NCBI GenBank assembly: GCA_002438505.1
Contig: DJPI01000040.1
Coordinates: 1-8,937 of the forward strand
DNA: 8,937 nt
Reading direction: 5' to 3'
From: Ruminococcaceae bacterium UBA6416
Lineage (GTDB): Bacteria; Bacillota; Clostridia; Oscillospirales; Acutalibacteraceae
Position numbers and translations under genes: made by a program. Of this stretch, positions 1 to 6,041 are shown one piece after another (within the stretch, counting starts at the first letter, position 1; every line of letters begins with the position of its first letter). The notes beneath the pieces are model-generated. The model did not search any database. It saw nothing but the letters and a program-made list of their open reading frames with translations, and was not told the origin of the DNA.

Positions 1-199
1 TCACATCATTGACTAATGTACATTTTGATATTTTTGCAATGCAGTGTCTTTTTGACTCGGCCGAATCTCAAGCGGAAATCCGTATCTTTGTTTAAACTGA
101 CGAAAAGGCGCAGCGCCGATTGTGCAAGGTGTCCGCATTTTGCATTTTCAAGAGCAATCTTCACCAAAAAGAAGCAAAAATTGTTGGTTAATAAGGCCA
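1..199. other. Gene-free left flank
   Basis: I see no supportable gene here. Short open frames exist on both strands (about 65-80 codons), but none has a ribosome binding site, recognisable motif or coding-like composition, and the two longest overlap on opposite strands. The stretch is A/T-rich with one G/C-rich patch around 107-117 (a tiny 5-bp inverted repeat). It may be the downstream flank of a gene outside the window or decayed sequence. Confidence 0.5.
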
Positions 200-228
200 T
201 TGATTTAAATGCGTTATCAGGTTATAAT
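200..228 (+). promoter_or_regulatory. Probable sigma-A promoter, rightward
   Basis: TTGATT at 200-205 is followed after exactly 17 bases by a perfect TATAAT at 223-228, so transcription should begin near 235. A 9-bp inverted repeat (AATGCGTTA at 208-216 and TAACGCATT at 253-261) brackets the -10 box and could be a regulator site, though it could also be chance. The promoter points at the broken EEP gene, but a hairpin terminator at 303-340 lies between them. Confidence 0.5.
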
Positions 229-302
229 ATTAAACAGAAATCAGCGATAATTTAACGCATTACTTTCGGAGAATGCTTTTAAAAAGAGAAATACGAAAAA
301 CC

Positions 303-340
303 GAGACAGACTTTTTAAAAGCCTGTCTCCCTTGCTTTTT
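303..340. terminator. Bidirectional hairpin terminator-like element
   Basis: GAGACAG (303-309) pairs with CTGTCTC (323-329). Inside, after one A/C mismatch, CTTT (311-314) pairs with AAAG (318-321), giving a nearly continuous stem. Rightward, the stem is followed by CC and the T-rich stretch TTGCTTTTTATT. Leftward, it is followed by GG and TTTTT. It could terminate the short transcript begun near 235, or be what remains of the end of a former neighbour. Confidence 0.5.
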
Positions 341-382
341 ATTGCGCGAATTCTGAAAATAATTATGGAAGAGATTATCATC

Positions 383-807
383 ATGAAGAAAACAAGAAAT
401 ATCCTTGCATTGCTTTTTTCTCTTGTTCGTTTGAAGAGGCGTGGGTTGAGCTTCACAACAATGGAGACTACTATGACTTTTCATCGTTTTACGGCAGTGT
501 TGAGGCATGGGGGCACTGGGATTCCGCCGAAAAGTTTTTCTATCGTGACGGCGGCGGAGTGAGTCTTGTTCCGCTCGAGAGCGAATATGAATTTCTTTAT
601 GCCGATGACGGAACAAGTCTTTCCGACCACGCGGCGCTCGGTGCGGTTTTTGAAGTTGTTAAAACAGAGAGCTTTAAGGCAAGTGACATTTCGCTCTCCG
701 TTACCTCAAGAAACGAGAGGGATTCATTCATCAAAAGAGTGTTCATCATCCTCACCGACTTTTTCAAAGCGTTTGCGCATCTCGGCGAGTTGAAAAATGT
801 TCTTTAA
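383..807 (+). pseudogene. Secreted EEP-family (endonuclease/exonuclease/phosphatase) protein, remnant with internal deletion and frame shift
   Basis: The 5' end looks like a normal start: GGAAGAG at 367-373, a 9-nt spacer, then ATG at 383 opening a lysine-rich, hydrophobic signal-peptide-like start (MKKTRNILALLFSL). That frame then decays. From about 421 the next frame (-1) reads protein-like sequence to the TAA at 805-807. It includes FEEAWVELHNNGDYYDF, a Trp/Tyr/Gly-rich stretch ending YRDGGG, then YADDGTSLSDHAALGAVF. The LSDH motif is typical of the C-terminal catalytic Asp-His of the EEP superfamily. The second frame has no ATG, GTG or TTG before an internal GTG at 559. A whole EEP domain needs roughly 250 residues, including N-terminal Asn, Glu and His-Asp motifs that are absent here. 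The best reading is therefore loss of the middle of the gene, with the junction near 420. The tail (about 720-805) is a hydrophobic/amphipathic segment. A -1 slip on the T6 run at 414-419 would join the frames but would still give only a partial domain. Confidence 0.65.
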
Positions 808-816
808 AAAGCATCA

Positions 817-845
817 AGGGCTGTCCGCACGGACAGCCCTCTTTT
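817..845. terminator. Strong bidirectional intrinsic terminator
   Basis: AGGGCTGTCC (817-826) pairs perfectly with GGACAGCCCT (831-840) around a 4-nt loop. CTTTTATTT follows rightward, and a T-rich run (complement of 806-812) follows leftward. It lies between the converging EEP remnant and rlmH; the rlmH stop codon (844-846) touches the right T-tract. Confidence 0.88.
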
Positions 846-1326
846 ATTTGTGATATTTTGTTTTGCTTTCAATCTGAAACGCGCGGTAAATCTGTTCAAG
901 CAGCATCACGCGGAAAAGCTGATGGGGAAAGGTCATCCGGCTCACGGAAAGGCGCAGACAGCTTTTTTCCTTGACAAGCGGCGAAAGGCCGAATGAACCG
1001 CCGATGACGAACGCAATTTTTCCCGTGCCCTGCGCGGCGAGGGTGAACATCTTTTTTGAAAGCTCCTCGGAAGAAAGCTCTTTTCCCTCAATACACATTG
1101 AAAAAACTGCGGCGCGTTCCGGAATTTTTTCAAGAATCCGTTTTCCCTCGGCCGCAAGCGCACAGTCAATTTCTTTTTGAGAGGGAGAATCGGAGAGCTT
1201 TTCGGCCGGAAGCTCAACAACACAGAACTTGCAAAGCGAGGAAAGACGCTTTTTATATTCCTCTGCGGCGTCACGCAAAAATTTTTCTTTGAGCTTTCCG
1301 ATGCAGATTACGGTGACTTCAAGCAT
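844..1326 (-). CDS. rlmH: 23S rRNA (pseudouridine(1915)-N3)-methyltransferase RlmH
   Basis: SPOUT-class methyltransferase that uses SAM to methylate N3 of pseudouridine 1915 in helix 69 of 23S rRNA on assembled 70S ribosomes. The product is 160 aa, close to the usual 155-160. The N terminus (MLEVTVICIGKLKEKF) and middle match the family. The SAM-binding knot loop FVIGGSFGLS is present, as is the C-terminal block MTFPHQLFRVMLLEQIYRAF. The last residues read FQIESKTKYHK where relatives usually have a Gly-Glu-x-Tyr-His-Lys end; the terminal YHK is kept but the preceding glycine is not. I chose the ATG at 1324-1326: it gives the family's length, and a GAGG lies 11 nt upstream inside the end of the walJ frame. 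The frame stays open 33 codons further upstream, but only by overlapping walJ. It starts 5 nt after the walJ stop, so the two are almost certainly cotranscribed. Confidence 0.93.
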   Translation of the reverse strand: MLEVTVICIGKLKEKFLRDAAEEYKKRLSSLCKFCVVELPAEKLSDSPSQKEIDCALAAEGKRILEKIPERAAVFSMCIEGKELSSEELSKKMFTLAAQGTGKIAFVIGGSFGLSPLVKEKSCLRLSVSRMTFPHQLFRVMLLEQIYRAFQIESKTKYHK

Positions 1327-1331
1327 TTCTT

Positions 1332-2123
1332 TTAAAACCTCACAATATCCTCGGTGTTCTCCTTGGGGTTGACCGTGAGCATGTAATCCGTGCCAATTTC
1401 TGCTCCGCTTTCGGAAATGGTGCAAAGGCTTGTCTGATAGGCAAGAGCCGGAATGTTGTTTTCCGTGCTCAGATGGCCGAGAAAGAGGCGTGTTGTTCCG
1501 CGTTCAACAAGATCCCGCGCAACAAAGGCGCAATTCTCGTTTGAAAGGTGGCCTCTGTCGGAAAGAATGCGCCGCTTGAGATAATACGGATACGGCCCGT
1601 TTTGGAGCATTCCGACATCATGATTCGATTCAAGCATAACAAGGTCGCAGCCGAGAATTCCGCAAAGGACTTCATTGGTGACGGTTCCGATGTCCGTTGC
1701 AACGGCGGCAGTCCTTCCGTCCGGAAATTCAATTCTGAATCCGCAGCTTTCGCTGCTGTCATGCGGCGTTTTGAAGGATTTAACAAAAAGGTCGCCAACT
1801 TCCTCACCGCTTCCGGAAAGCTCAAAAACGGGGAACTTTCCGGAGAGGACGTCGGCGTCCTCCATTCCGCGCAGCGTTCCGGCCGTTGCAAAAACCGGGA
1901 TTTTGAAGCTTGACGCAAGAACACGGATACCTTTGATGTGGTCGCTGTGCTCGTGGGTAACAAAGATTGCGGAAATTGAAGCCGGGTCAATTTCTCTTGA
2001 AATCAGCGCTTCCTTAATCCTTTTTGCGCTGACTCCGGCGTCAATGAGAATTCCGGTTTTTGAAGAGCCTATGTAAGTTGCGTTCCCCGATGAAGAGGAA
2101 AAGAGTGAGCAGAATCTTGCCAA
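1332..2123 (-). CDS. walJ: WalJ/YycJ-type metallo-beta-lactamase-fold hydrolase
   Basis: Cytoplasmic MBL-fold hydrolase of 263 aa, similar in length to Bacillus YycJ/WalJ, a protein encoded beside the WalRK cell-wall regulators and described as linking cell division with DNA replication; its substrate is not settled. Visible motifs: the N-terminal strand SSSSGNATYI (9-18), ILIDAG (25-30), the metal-binding THEHSDH (56-62), a later metal-site histidine in TPHDSSE (119-125), ATDIG (142-146), LESNHDVGML (164-173) and the family stretch from NGPYPYYLKRRILS to GHLSN (about 175-195). The only credible start is TTG at 2121-2123: the frame is closed two codons upstream by TAA, and a nearby ATG is out of frame. 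AAAGGA (2134-2139) lies 10 nt upstream. Its neighbour rlmH also sits in the wal region of Bacillus, so the pairing is conserved. An intrinsic terminator lies just upstream of this gene. Confidence 0.9.
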   Translation of the reverse strand: MARFCSLFSSSSGNATYIGSSKTGILIDAGVSAKRIKEALISREIDPASISAIFVTHEHSDHIKGIRVLASSFKIPVFATAGTLRGMEDADVLSGKFPVFELSGSGEEVGDLFVKSFKTPHDSSESCGFRIEFPDGRTAAVATDIGTVTNEVLCGILGCDLVMLESNHDVGMLQNGPYPYYLKRRILSDRGHLSNENCAFVARDLVERGTTRLFLGHLSTENNIPALAYQTSLCTISESGAEIGTDYMLTVNPKENTEDIVRF

Positions 2124-2150
2124 AATTTATCATTCCTTTAAATCTGTTAA

Positions 2151-2176
2151 AATGGAAAAAGGAGCCGAAGCTCCTT
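2151..2176 (-). terminator. Intrinsic terminator after murA (UUCG tetraloop)
   Basis: On the minus strand AAGGAGC-TTCG-GCTCCTT forms a perfect 7-bp stem closed by the very stable UUCG loop, followed directly by a run of T residues (complement of 2156-2160). It starts 9 nt after the murA stop and ends only about 35 nt before the walJ start. It should limit murA transcription entering walJ-rlmH. Confidence 0.88.
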
Positions 2177-2184
2177 CTGATTTT

Positions 2185-3477
2185 TTAACCGGCGGCGTTC
2201 ACCTTGCCGTCATCGTCAAGAAAGGTTTTTCTTTCAATGTCGGCGCCGAGGGCTTTGAATTTTTCAACATAATCTTCATAGCCGCGGTCAATGTAGATGA
2301 TGTCCTCAACCTCCGTAACACCACGCGCAACAAGACCGGCAATGACCATTGCCGCGCCTGCACGCAGGTCGTCCGCCTTGACGGGTGCGCCGGAAAGATA
2401 CTCAACGCCCTGGAAAACGGCAATCGTGCCGTTGACCTGGATATTTGCGCCCATTCTCACAAGCTGATCAACATATTTGAAGCGGTTGTCCCAAACGCCT
2501 TCCGAAACAACGCTTGTTCCGTTGGCAATGGAGAGGATAACGCTCATCTGAGGCTGCATATCGGTCGGAAAACCGGGGTGCGGCATTGTTTTGATGTTAC
2601 ACTTTTTGAAGTGTCCGTCAGATTCAACGCGGATTGAATCGTCAAATTCCGTGACCCTTGCGCCGCACTCAATGAGCTTTGCGGTGATTGATTCAAGGTG
2701 TTTCGGAATAACATTTTTAATGAGAACATCTCCTGCGGTGGCCGCTGCGGCAACCATGTAGGTTCCGGCTTCAATCTGGTCGGGAATGATTGAGTATGTG
2801 CAGCCGTGGAGCGAGGAAACGCCGTGAATTTTGATGACATCGGTACCTGCGCCGCGGACATCGGCTCCCATTGCGTTGAGGAAGTTTGCAAGGTCAACAA
2901 TGTGCGGCTCCTTTGCGGCGTTTTCAATGATGGTCAGCCCTCTTGCCTTGACGGCGGCGAGCATGACGTTGATTGTTGCGCCAACGGAAACTTTGTCCAT
3001 ATAAACAAGACTTCCGGTTAAACGGTCGGCATAGGCATTGATCATTGCGTTTTCAACAACGGTTGCCGTTGCGCCGAGCAGCTCAAAGCCTTTGATGTGA
3101 AGGTCAATCGGGCGGACGCCGAAGTTGCAGCCGCCGGGAAGGGCAACCTTGGCTCTTCCATATCTTCCGAGCAGCGCGCCGATGAGATAATATGAAGCGC
3201 GCAGCTTTTTTGTCATTTCATGGGGAACGATGTATGAGTTGACGTGGCGCGTATCAATCTCAATGGTGTGCTTGTTGATATACTTCACAGAAGCGCCCAT
3301 ATTGCTGAGAATTTTGACCATGCAGCTGACATCGCTGATGTTGGGAATATTTTCAATGCGGCAAACGTCCTGCGCAAGCAGCGTTGCGGGAATAATAGCA
3401 ACGGCGGCATTTTTTGCGCCGCTGATATCAACCGAGCCGCAAAGCCTGTTGCCGCCCTTTATTATAAGTTTTTCCAA
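2185..3477 (-). CDS. murA: UDP-N-acetylglucosamine 1-carboxyvinyltransferase (MurA)
   Basis: Transfers enolpyruvate from phosphoenolpyruvate to UDP-GlcNAc, the first committed step of peptidoglycan synthesis, in the cytoplasm. The product is 430 aa (family about 417-436) and spans the whole EPSP-synthase-like double domain. Visible motifs: LIIKGGNRLCGSVDISGAKN (4-23) with the Lys-Asn pair at 22-23, LRASYYLIGALLGR (92-105), and the catalytic loop PGGCNFGVRPIDLH with Cys at 117, the residue alkylated by fosfomycin, so a fosfomycin-sensitive type is expected. Further along, GFPTDMQPQM is the conserved substrate loop. I chose TTG at 3475-3477: it has an ideal GAGGAGA (3484-3490) 6 nt upstream and gives the usual MxKLIIxGG N terminus. 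A GTG nine codons further upstream (3504) would translate through the ribosome site and lies in a leader hairpin. Firmicutes often have two MurA paralogues; this window cannot say which this is. Confidence 0.96.
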   Translation of the reverse strand: MEKLIIKGGNRLCGSVDISGAKNAAVAIIPATLLAQDVCRIENIPNISDVSCMVKILSNMGASVKYINKHTIEIDTRHVNSYIVPHEMTKKLRASYYLIGALLGRYGRAKVALPGGCNFGVRPIDLHIKGFELLGATATVVENAMINAYADRLTGSLVYMDKVSVGATINVMLAAVKARGLTIIENAAKEPHIVDLANFLNAMGADVRGAGTDVIKIHGVSSLHGCTYSIIPDQIEAGTYMVAAAATAGDVLIKNVIPKHLESITAKLIECGARVTEFDDSIRVESDGHFKKCNIKTMPHPGFPTDMQPQMSVILSIANGTSVVSEGVWDNRFKYVDQLVRMGANIQVNGTIAVFQGVEYLSGAPVKADDLRAGAAMVIAGLVARGVTEVEDIIYIDRGYEDYVEKFKALGADIERKTFLDDDGKVNAAG

Positions 3478-3483
3478 AACAGT

Positions 3484-3660
3484 TCTCCTCTTTTCACCGC
3501 ACACTGCGGTAGTAGCTTAAAAAGCGGCCTCAAAAAGGCACAGCCTTATATTTACGCGACCCGTCCGCTCAAAATCATTTCAAAAGCGGCGGCGCACCGA
3601 ATATATTGACCCGGCTTTGAAAAAAGGTTCAACCGTCAGCCGGGGATGGAAGTCTTTTAA
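3484..3660 (-). promoter_or_regulatory. Structured 5' leader of murA
   Basis: From the predicted start near 3660 to the TTG start lie about 185 nt with no gene. On the minus strand it holds three self-complementary elements. The first is a 7-bp stem (3610-3616 with 3638-3644) whose loop contains a smaller GGTT/AACC hairpin (3626-3634). The second is AAGGC/GCCTT (3535-3547). The third is a 6-bp stem with a 3-nt loop (3496-3510), 5 nt upstream of the GAGGAGA ribosome site. I do not recognise a known riboswitch class, and none of the hairpins has a T-tract that would make it an obvious attenuator. A regulatory role is inference. Confidence 0.35.
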
Positions 3661-3668
3661 ACCAAGCT

Positions 3669-3677
3669 ATTATAACA
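3669..3677 (-). promoter_or_regulatory. Extended -10 promoter for murA
   Basis: The minus strand reads TGTTATAAT, a perfect TATAAT with the TG of an extended -10 element. The matching -35 position (TTTATT, 17 nt away) is weak, as is usual for extended -10 promoters. Transcription would begin near 3660-3662. Confidence 0.55.
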
Positions 3678-3868
3678 CTCAACGGCCTAAAAATAAAGCC
3701 TTTTTCAACATTTTGTTAAAAACAGACAAAAACAATCAGACATTTTAACAATTTTGTATGGCTTGTGTTTTTATCGCTACTATTATTTGTTCTCTTCAAA
3801 GATAAAAACGATGAAATTTAAGTAACAGCTGAGACTAATTGAGAGCGCAGGTGTTGAATTAAGAAAAA
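3678..3868. other. A/T-rich intergenic region between the small gene and the murA promoter
   Basis: No gene is visible. It contains a 9-bp inverted repeat, GTTTTTATC (3767-3775) and GATAAAAAC (3801-3809), separated by 25 nt. It lacks the G/C stem and T-tract of an intrinsic terminator, so the leftward transcript from the small gene at 3869-4186 may run on into the murA leader. Confidence 0.4.
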
Positions 3869-4186
3869 TCAGTCAATTTTTTCAATGTTTTTCATAACGA
3901 CCTTTCCGAGCATCGGAATTTTCATGAATGACTTTACGCGGCCGTTTTCTTCAAAGGTAATTTTTGTTTCAACCGTTTTGTTTTTCATCACGGAGATTGA
4001 GCCTGTTCCAACAAGAGAGTTGTTTTCCTCGTGAATTTCATCAAAAATGATTTTGACTTTGTCCATAGGCTCCGGGAGTCTGATGTCAACGAGGTACTCC
4101 TTTCCGTTGTGAGCAATGTTAAAAAAGACGGTGCCTTTGAGAACTATTGTTGAAATTTCACCTTTCCATTTTCCGATACCGAGCAT
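3869..4186 (-). CDS. Small hypothetical protein, probably beta-rich (105 aa)
   Basis: I do not recognise this family. ATG at 4184-4186 is chosen because AAAGGAG lies 9 nt upstream and a strong promoter lies just beyond; an open frame continues 20 codons further but runs through the ribosome site and promoter -10. The product has no signal peptide or membrane segment. It starts MLGIGKWKGEIS and then alternates hydrophobic and charged residues in short stretches (TVFFNIAHNGKEYLVDIRLP, VKIIFDEIHEE, SISVMKNKTVETKITFEENG), which suggests a small beta-barrel or beta-sandwich, possibly lipocalin-like. It ends with a repeated hydrophobic/basic pattern (MKIPMLGKVVMKNIEKID). Cytoplasmic location is inferred. 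It is divergent from the alpha/beta hydrolase gene, with back-to-back promoters, so the two may be regulated together. Confidence 0.75.
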   Translation of the reverse strand: MLGIGKWKGEISTIVLKGTVFFNIAHNGKEYLVDIRLPEPMDKVKIIFDEIHEENNSLVGTGSISVMKNKTVETKITFEENGRVKSFMKIPMLGKVVMKNIEKID

Positions 4187-4217
4187 AGCTTCATTCTCCT
4201 TTCTTTTTCCGGGTTTG

Positions 4218-4246
4218 ATTATAATATTTTTGTGCCCTTCAGTCAA
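4218..4246 (-). promoter_or_regulatory. Sigma-A promoter of the small leftward gene
   Basis: On the minus strand TTGACT (4241-4246) is followed after 17 nt by TATAAT (4218-4223). This is a near-consensus promoter giving a short leader of about 25 nt that contains the AAAGGAG site. Confidence 0.82.
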
Positions 4247-4277
4247 GAGGAAAAACCGGACGGTAACAAAACTGTTA

Positions 4278-4306
4278 TTGACTTTGCCTGTCTTTGCGGC
4301 TATACT
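4278..4306 (+). promoter_or_regulatory. Sigma-A promoter of the alpha/beta hydrolase gene
   Basis: TTGACT (4278-4283), a 17-nt spacer, then TATACT (4301-4306). The two divergent -35 boxes face each other across 31 bp (4247-4277) that include a small inverted repeat, TAACA (4264-4268) and TGTTA (4273-4277). This is a possible site for a shared regulator, but it is short. Confidence 0.8.
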
Positions 4307-4351
4307 TTAAATGTCCGTTCAGATTATTAATTTTAAGGAGGAAAACGAACA

Positions 4352-5188
4352 ATGAAGAAAGGAAAAAAGGCGGCCAAAATCATCGGCTGCATCGTTCTTG
4401 CTGCGGCGCTCGGAGTTGGCGCATGGCTTGTTTCCGTGCGCGTTGAGGCCAAAAAGCATAATCTTATAACGCTTGACACATCTTCCGTTCCCGAGCCTGT
4501 TTCCGGCCCGGAAAAGGAGGCGGACGTTCAGCTCGGTGAGGTTAAAATGCATTACGCCGTTTATGGCGAGGGCAAAAAGCCGCTCATCCTCATCCACGGA
4601 AATGCGCGCAGTCACAAAGATCTTGATGAAACTGCAAGATATCTTGCAAACAGCTATACGGTTTATTCCATTGACAGCCGCTGCCACGGCCAAAGCAGCG
4701 ACCCGGGAGAAATTTCATATGACCTTATGGCAAAAGACGTGAAAGAGTTCATTGAAAAAATGGGTCTTGAAAAGCCTTATCTTGTTGGCCATAGTGACGG
4801 AGCAATCGTTGGTCTCACCGTTGCATACACCTATCCCGAACTGCTCGGCGGTCTTGTTTCCTGCGGTGCAAACAGCCGCCCGGAAACCTTTAAGCCGCGC
4901 TTTTCAATCTATGTCAAAATCAACAACAAACGTCATCCGGACAAACTCAATGATATGATGCTTGAAGAGCCGCAGATGACGGCGGACGACCTTTCAAAAA
5001 TCAAGTGTCCAACCTACGTTGTTGCCGGAGAGTATGATATTATGGATCTTTCAGACACGGTGTTCATTCACGAGTCTATCCCGAACAGCAAGATGGCCAT
5101 TGTTAAGGGCGCCGACCATTCAACCTACATAATGCACCACGGCGACCAGGCATATGCGCTCATTGATTCATATTTCAAAACTCTTTAA
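4352..5188 (+). CDS. Membrane-anchored alpha/beta-fold hydrolase
   Basis: A serine hydrolase of 278 aa with an unknown ester, lactone or similar substrate. A basic start (KKGKKAAK) and one hydrophobic segment (about 10-29) make an uncleaved signal anchor; a linker (about 30-60) follows and the catalytic domain should face outside. The fold's motifs appear in order: oxyanion-hole ILIHGN (79-84), DSRCHGQS (108-115), the nucleophile elbow GHSDGA with Ser148, then Asp229 in GEYDIM and His256 in GADHS, a full triad. The region between strand 6 and the Asp (about 176-212) is short, so the lid is small. Relatives include many annotated alpha/beta hydrolases of the RsbQ/epoxide-hydrolase-like group, which does not fix the substrate. 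AAGGAGG (4335-4341) lies 10 nt before ATG. The gene is transcribed alone and ends against a terminator shared with udk. Confidence 0.9.
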   Translation: MKKGKKAAKIIGCIVLAAALGVGAWLVSVRVEAKKHNLITLDTSSVPEPVSGPEKEADVQLGEVKMHYAVYGEGKKPLILIHGNARSHKDLDETARYLANSYTVYSIDSRCHGQSSDPGEISYDLMAKDVKEFIEKMGLEKPYLVGHSDGAIVGLTVAYTYPELLGGLVSCGANSRPETFKPRFSIYVKINNKRHPDKLNDMMLEEPQMTADDLSKIKCPTYVVAGEYDIMDLSDTVFIHESIPNSKMAIVKGADHSTYIMHHGDQAYALIDSYFKTL

Positions 5189-5200
5189 GCTTTTTTGAAT

Positions 5201-5245
5201 GAAAAAGGTGCTGCATCTGCGCTTTACGTGCGGTGCAGCACTGTT
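5201..5245. terminator. Shared terminator between hydrolase gene and udk
   Basis: GTGCTGCA (5208-5215) pairs with TGCAGCAC (5234-5241). After a bulged T the stem continues with CTGCGC/GTGCGG (two wobble pairs) around a TTTAC loop. Leftward it is followed by CC and TTTTT (complement of 5202-5208), a good terminator for udk. Rightward the T content (TGTTTGGTT) is weaker. Confidence 0.82.
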
Positions 5246-5263
5246 TGGTTAATGAGAGTGTTA

Positions 5264-5878
5264 TTATTTGTTCAGAAGCTTTTCAACCTTGGTGCTTATC
5301 ATGTCAAAGGCAACAAGGTTGTTCCCTCCGCCAACAACAATGATGTCTGCAAACTTTTTGCTCGGTTCAATATATTTTTCGTGCATCGGTTTGACTGTTT
5401 CGCGATACTGGGCGCAGACTGAATCTATGCTTCTTCCTCTTTCACCACAGTCGCGCAGTATCCGGCGGATGAGCCGCTCGTCCGCATCGGTGTCAACAAA
5501 AATTTTGATATCCATAAGCTCGCGCAGTGCCTTACTTTGAAAAACAAGAATCCCCTCAACGATTATAACGTCTGACGGCTCAACCGTTTGGGTTCTGTTT
5601 GTCCTGTTGTGAACGGAGTAATCATAAACGGGGCATTGAACCGTTTTTCCGCTTTTGAGCGCTCTGAGATCCTCAACCATGATGTCCGTGTCAAATGCAT
5701 CCGGTGAGTCATAGTTGATTTTTTTGCGCTCCTCAAGGGTGAGAGAGTCATGGCGCTTATAGTAATCATCATGATTGATAACGCTGACTTTTTCCGAAAA
5801 CTGCTTTTTGAGCTGACGGGTGAGGGTTGTTTTTCCGCTGCCCGTTCCGCCTGCTATTCCAATTATTACCGATGCCAT
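5264..5878 (-). CDS. udk: Uridine kinase (uridine/cytidine monophosphokinase)
   Basis: Phosphorylates uridine and cytidine to UMP and CMP with ATP or GTP, the salvage entry to pyrimidine nucleotides, in the cytoplasm. The product is 204 aa, the normal length. The P-loop is GIAGGTGSGKTT (7-18), followed by NHDDYYK (35-41) and the nucleoside-binding NYDSPDAFD (55-63). The family often has His where Ser58 stands here. PVYDYSVHNR, VIIVEGILVF, FVDTDADERLIRRILRD and the lid GERGRSIDSV follow, then MHEKYIEPSKKFADIIVVGG. This order matches bacterial Udk throughout. ATG at 5876-5878 is preceded by AGAGGA at 6 nt. The gene is alone between a terminator and a divergent secreted-protein gene. Confidence 0.95.
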   Translation of the reverse strand: MASVIIGIAGGTGSGKTTLTRQLKKQFSEKVSVINHDDYYKRHDSLTLEERKKINYDSPDAFDTDIMVEDLRALKSGKTVQCPVYDYSVHNRTNRTQTVEPSDVIIVEGILVFQSKALRELMDIKIFVDTDADERLIRRILRDCGERGRSIDSVCAQYRETVKPMHEKYIEPSKKFADIIVVGGGNNLVAFDMISTKVEKLLNK

Positions 5879-5932
5879 TTTTTGTCCTCTCTTTTTCCGT
5901 CTGTTTTCAAATTAACTTTTCCTGTTTATATA

Positions 5933-5961
5933 ATAATACGGATTTTGCAAAGCAAAGTAAA
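5933..5961 (-). promoter_or_regulatory. Probable promoter of udk
   Basis: On the minus strand TTTACT (5956-5961) is followed by 17 nt and TATTAT (5933-5938), about 55 nt before the udk start. The match to consensus is moderate (4/6 and 5/6). Confidence 0.55.
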
Positions 5962-6035
5962 CAAATTTGTGAAAATTTTATAAACAATCTTATTGCAATT
6001 TACGAATACATAAATATGTTTCAAAAATTCAAATG

Positions 6036-6041
6036 TATAAT
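6036..6041 (+). promoter_or_regulatory. Possible -10 box of the secreted-protein gene
   Basis: A perfect TATAAT 38 nt before the ATG, in a very A/T-rich intergenic stretch. No good -35 is present at 16-18 nt spacing, so this start site is uncertain. Confidence 0.35.

Noticed and set aside
6..255. Short open frames on both strands (about 64 and 79 codons)
   Set aside because: They overlap each other, lack ribosome sites and show no recognisable motif.
414..419. T6 run as a programmed -1 frameshift site for the EEP gene
   Set aside because: Joining the frames still yields only about 140 residues without the N-terminal catalytic motifs, so a deleted gene is the simpler explanation.
1327..1425. 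A 33-codon N-terminal extension of rlmH
   Set aside because: It lies inside walJ in another frame; the ATG at 1326 gives the exact family start and length.
2152..2637. 161-codon rightward open frame
   Set aside because: It is antisense to murA, which is unmistakable, and has no ribosome site or motif.
3478..3504. GTG start nine codons upstream for murA
   Set aside because: It would place the ideal GAGGAGA ribosome site inside the coding region; the TTG at 3477 follows that site and gives the family N terminus.
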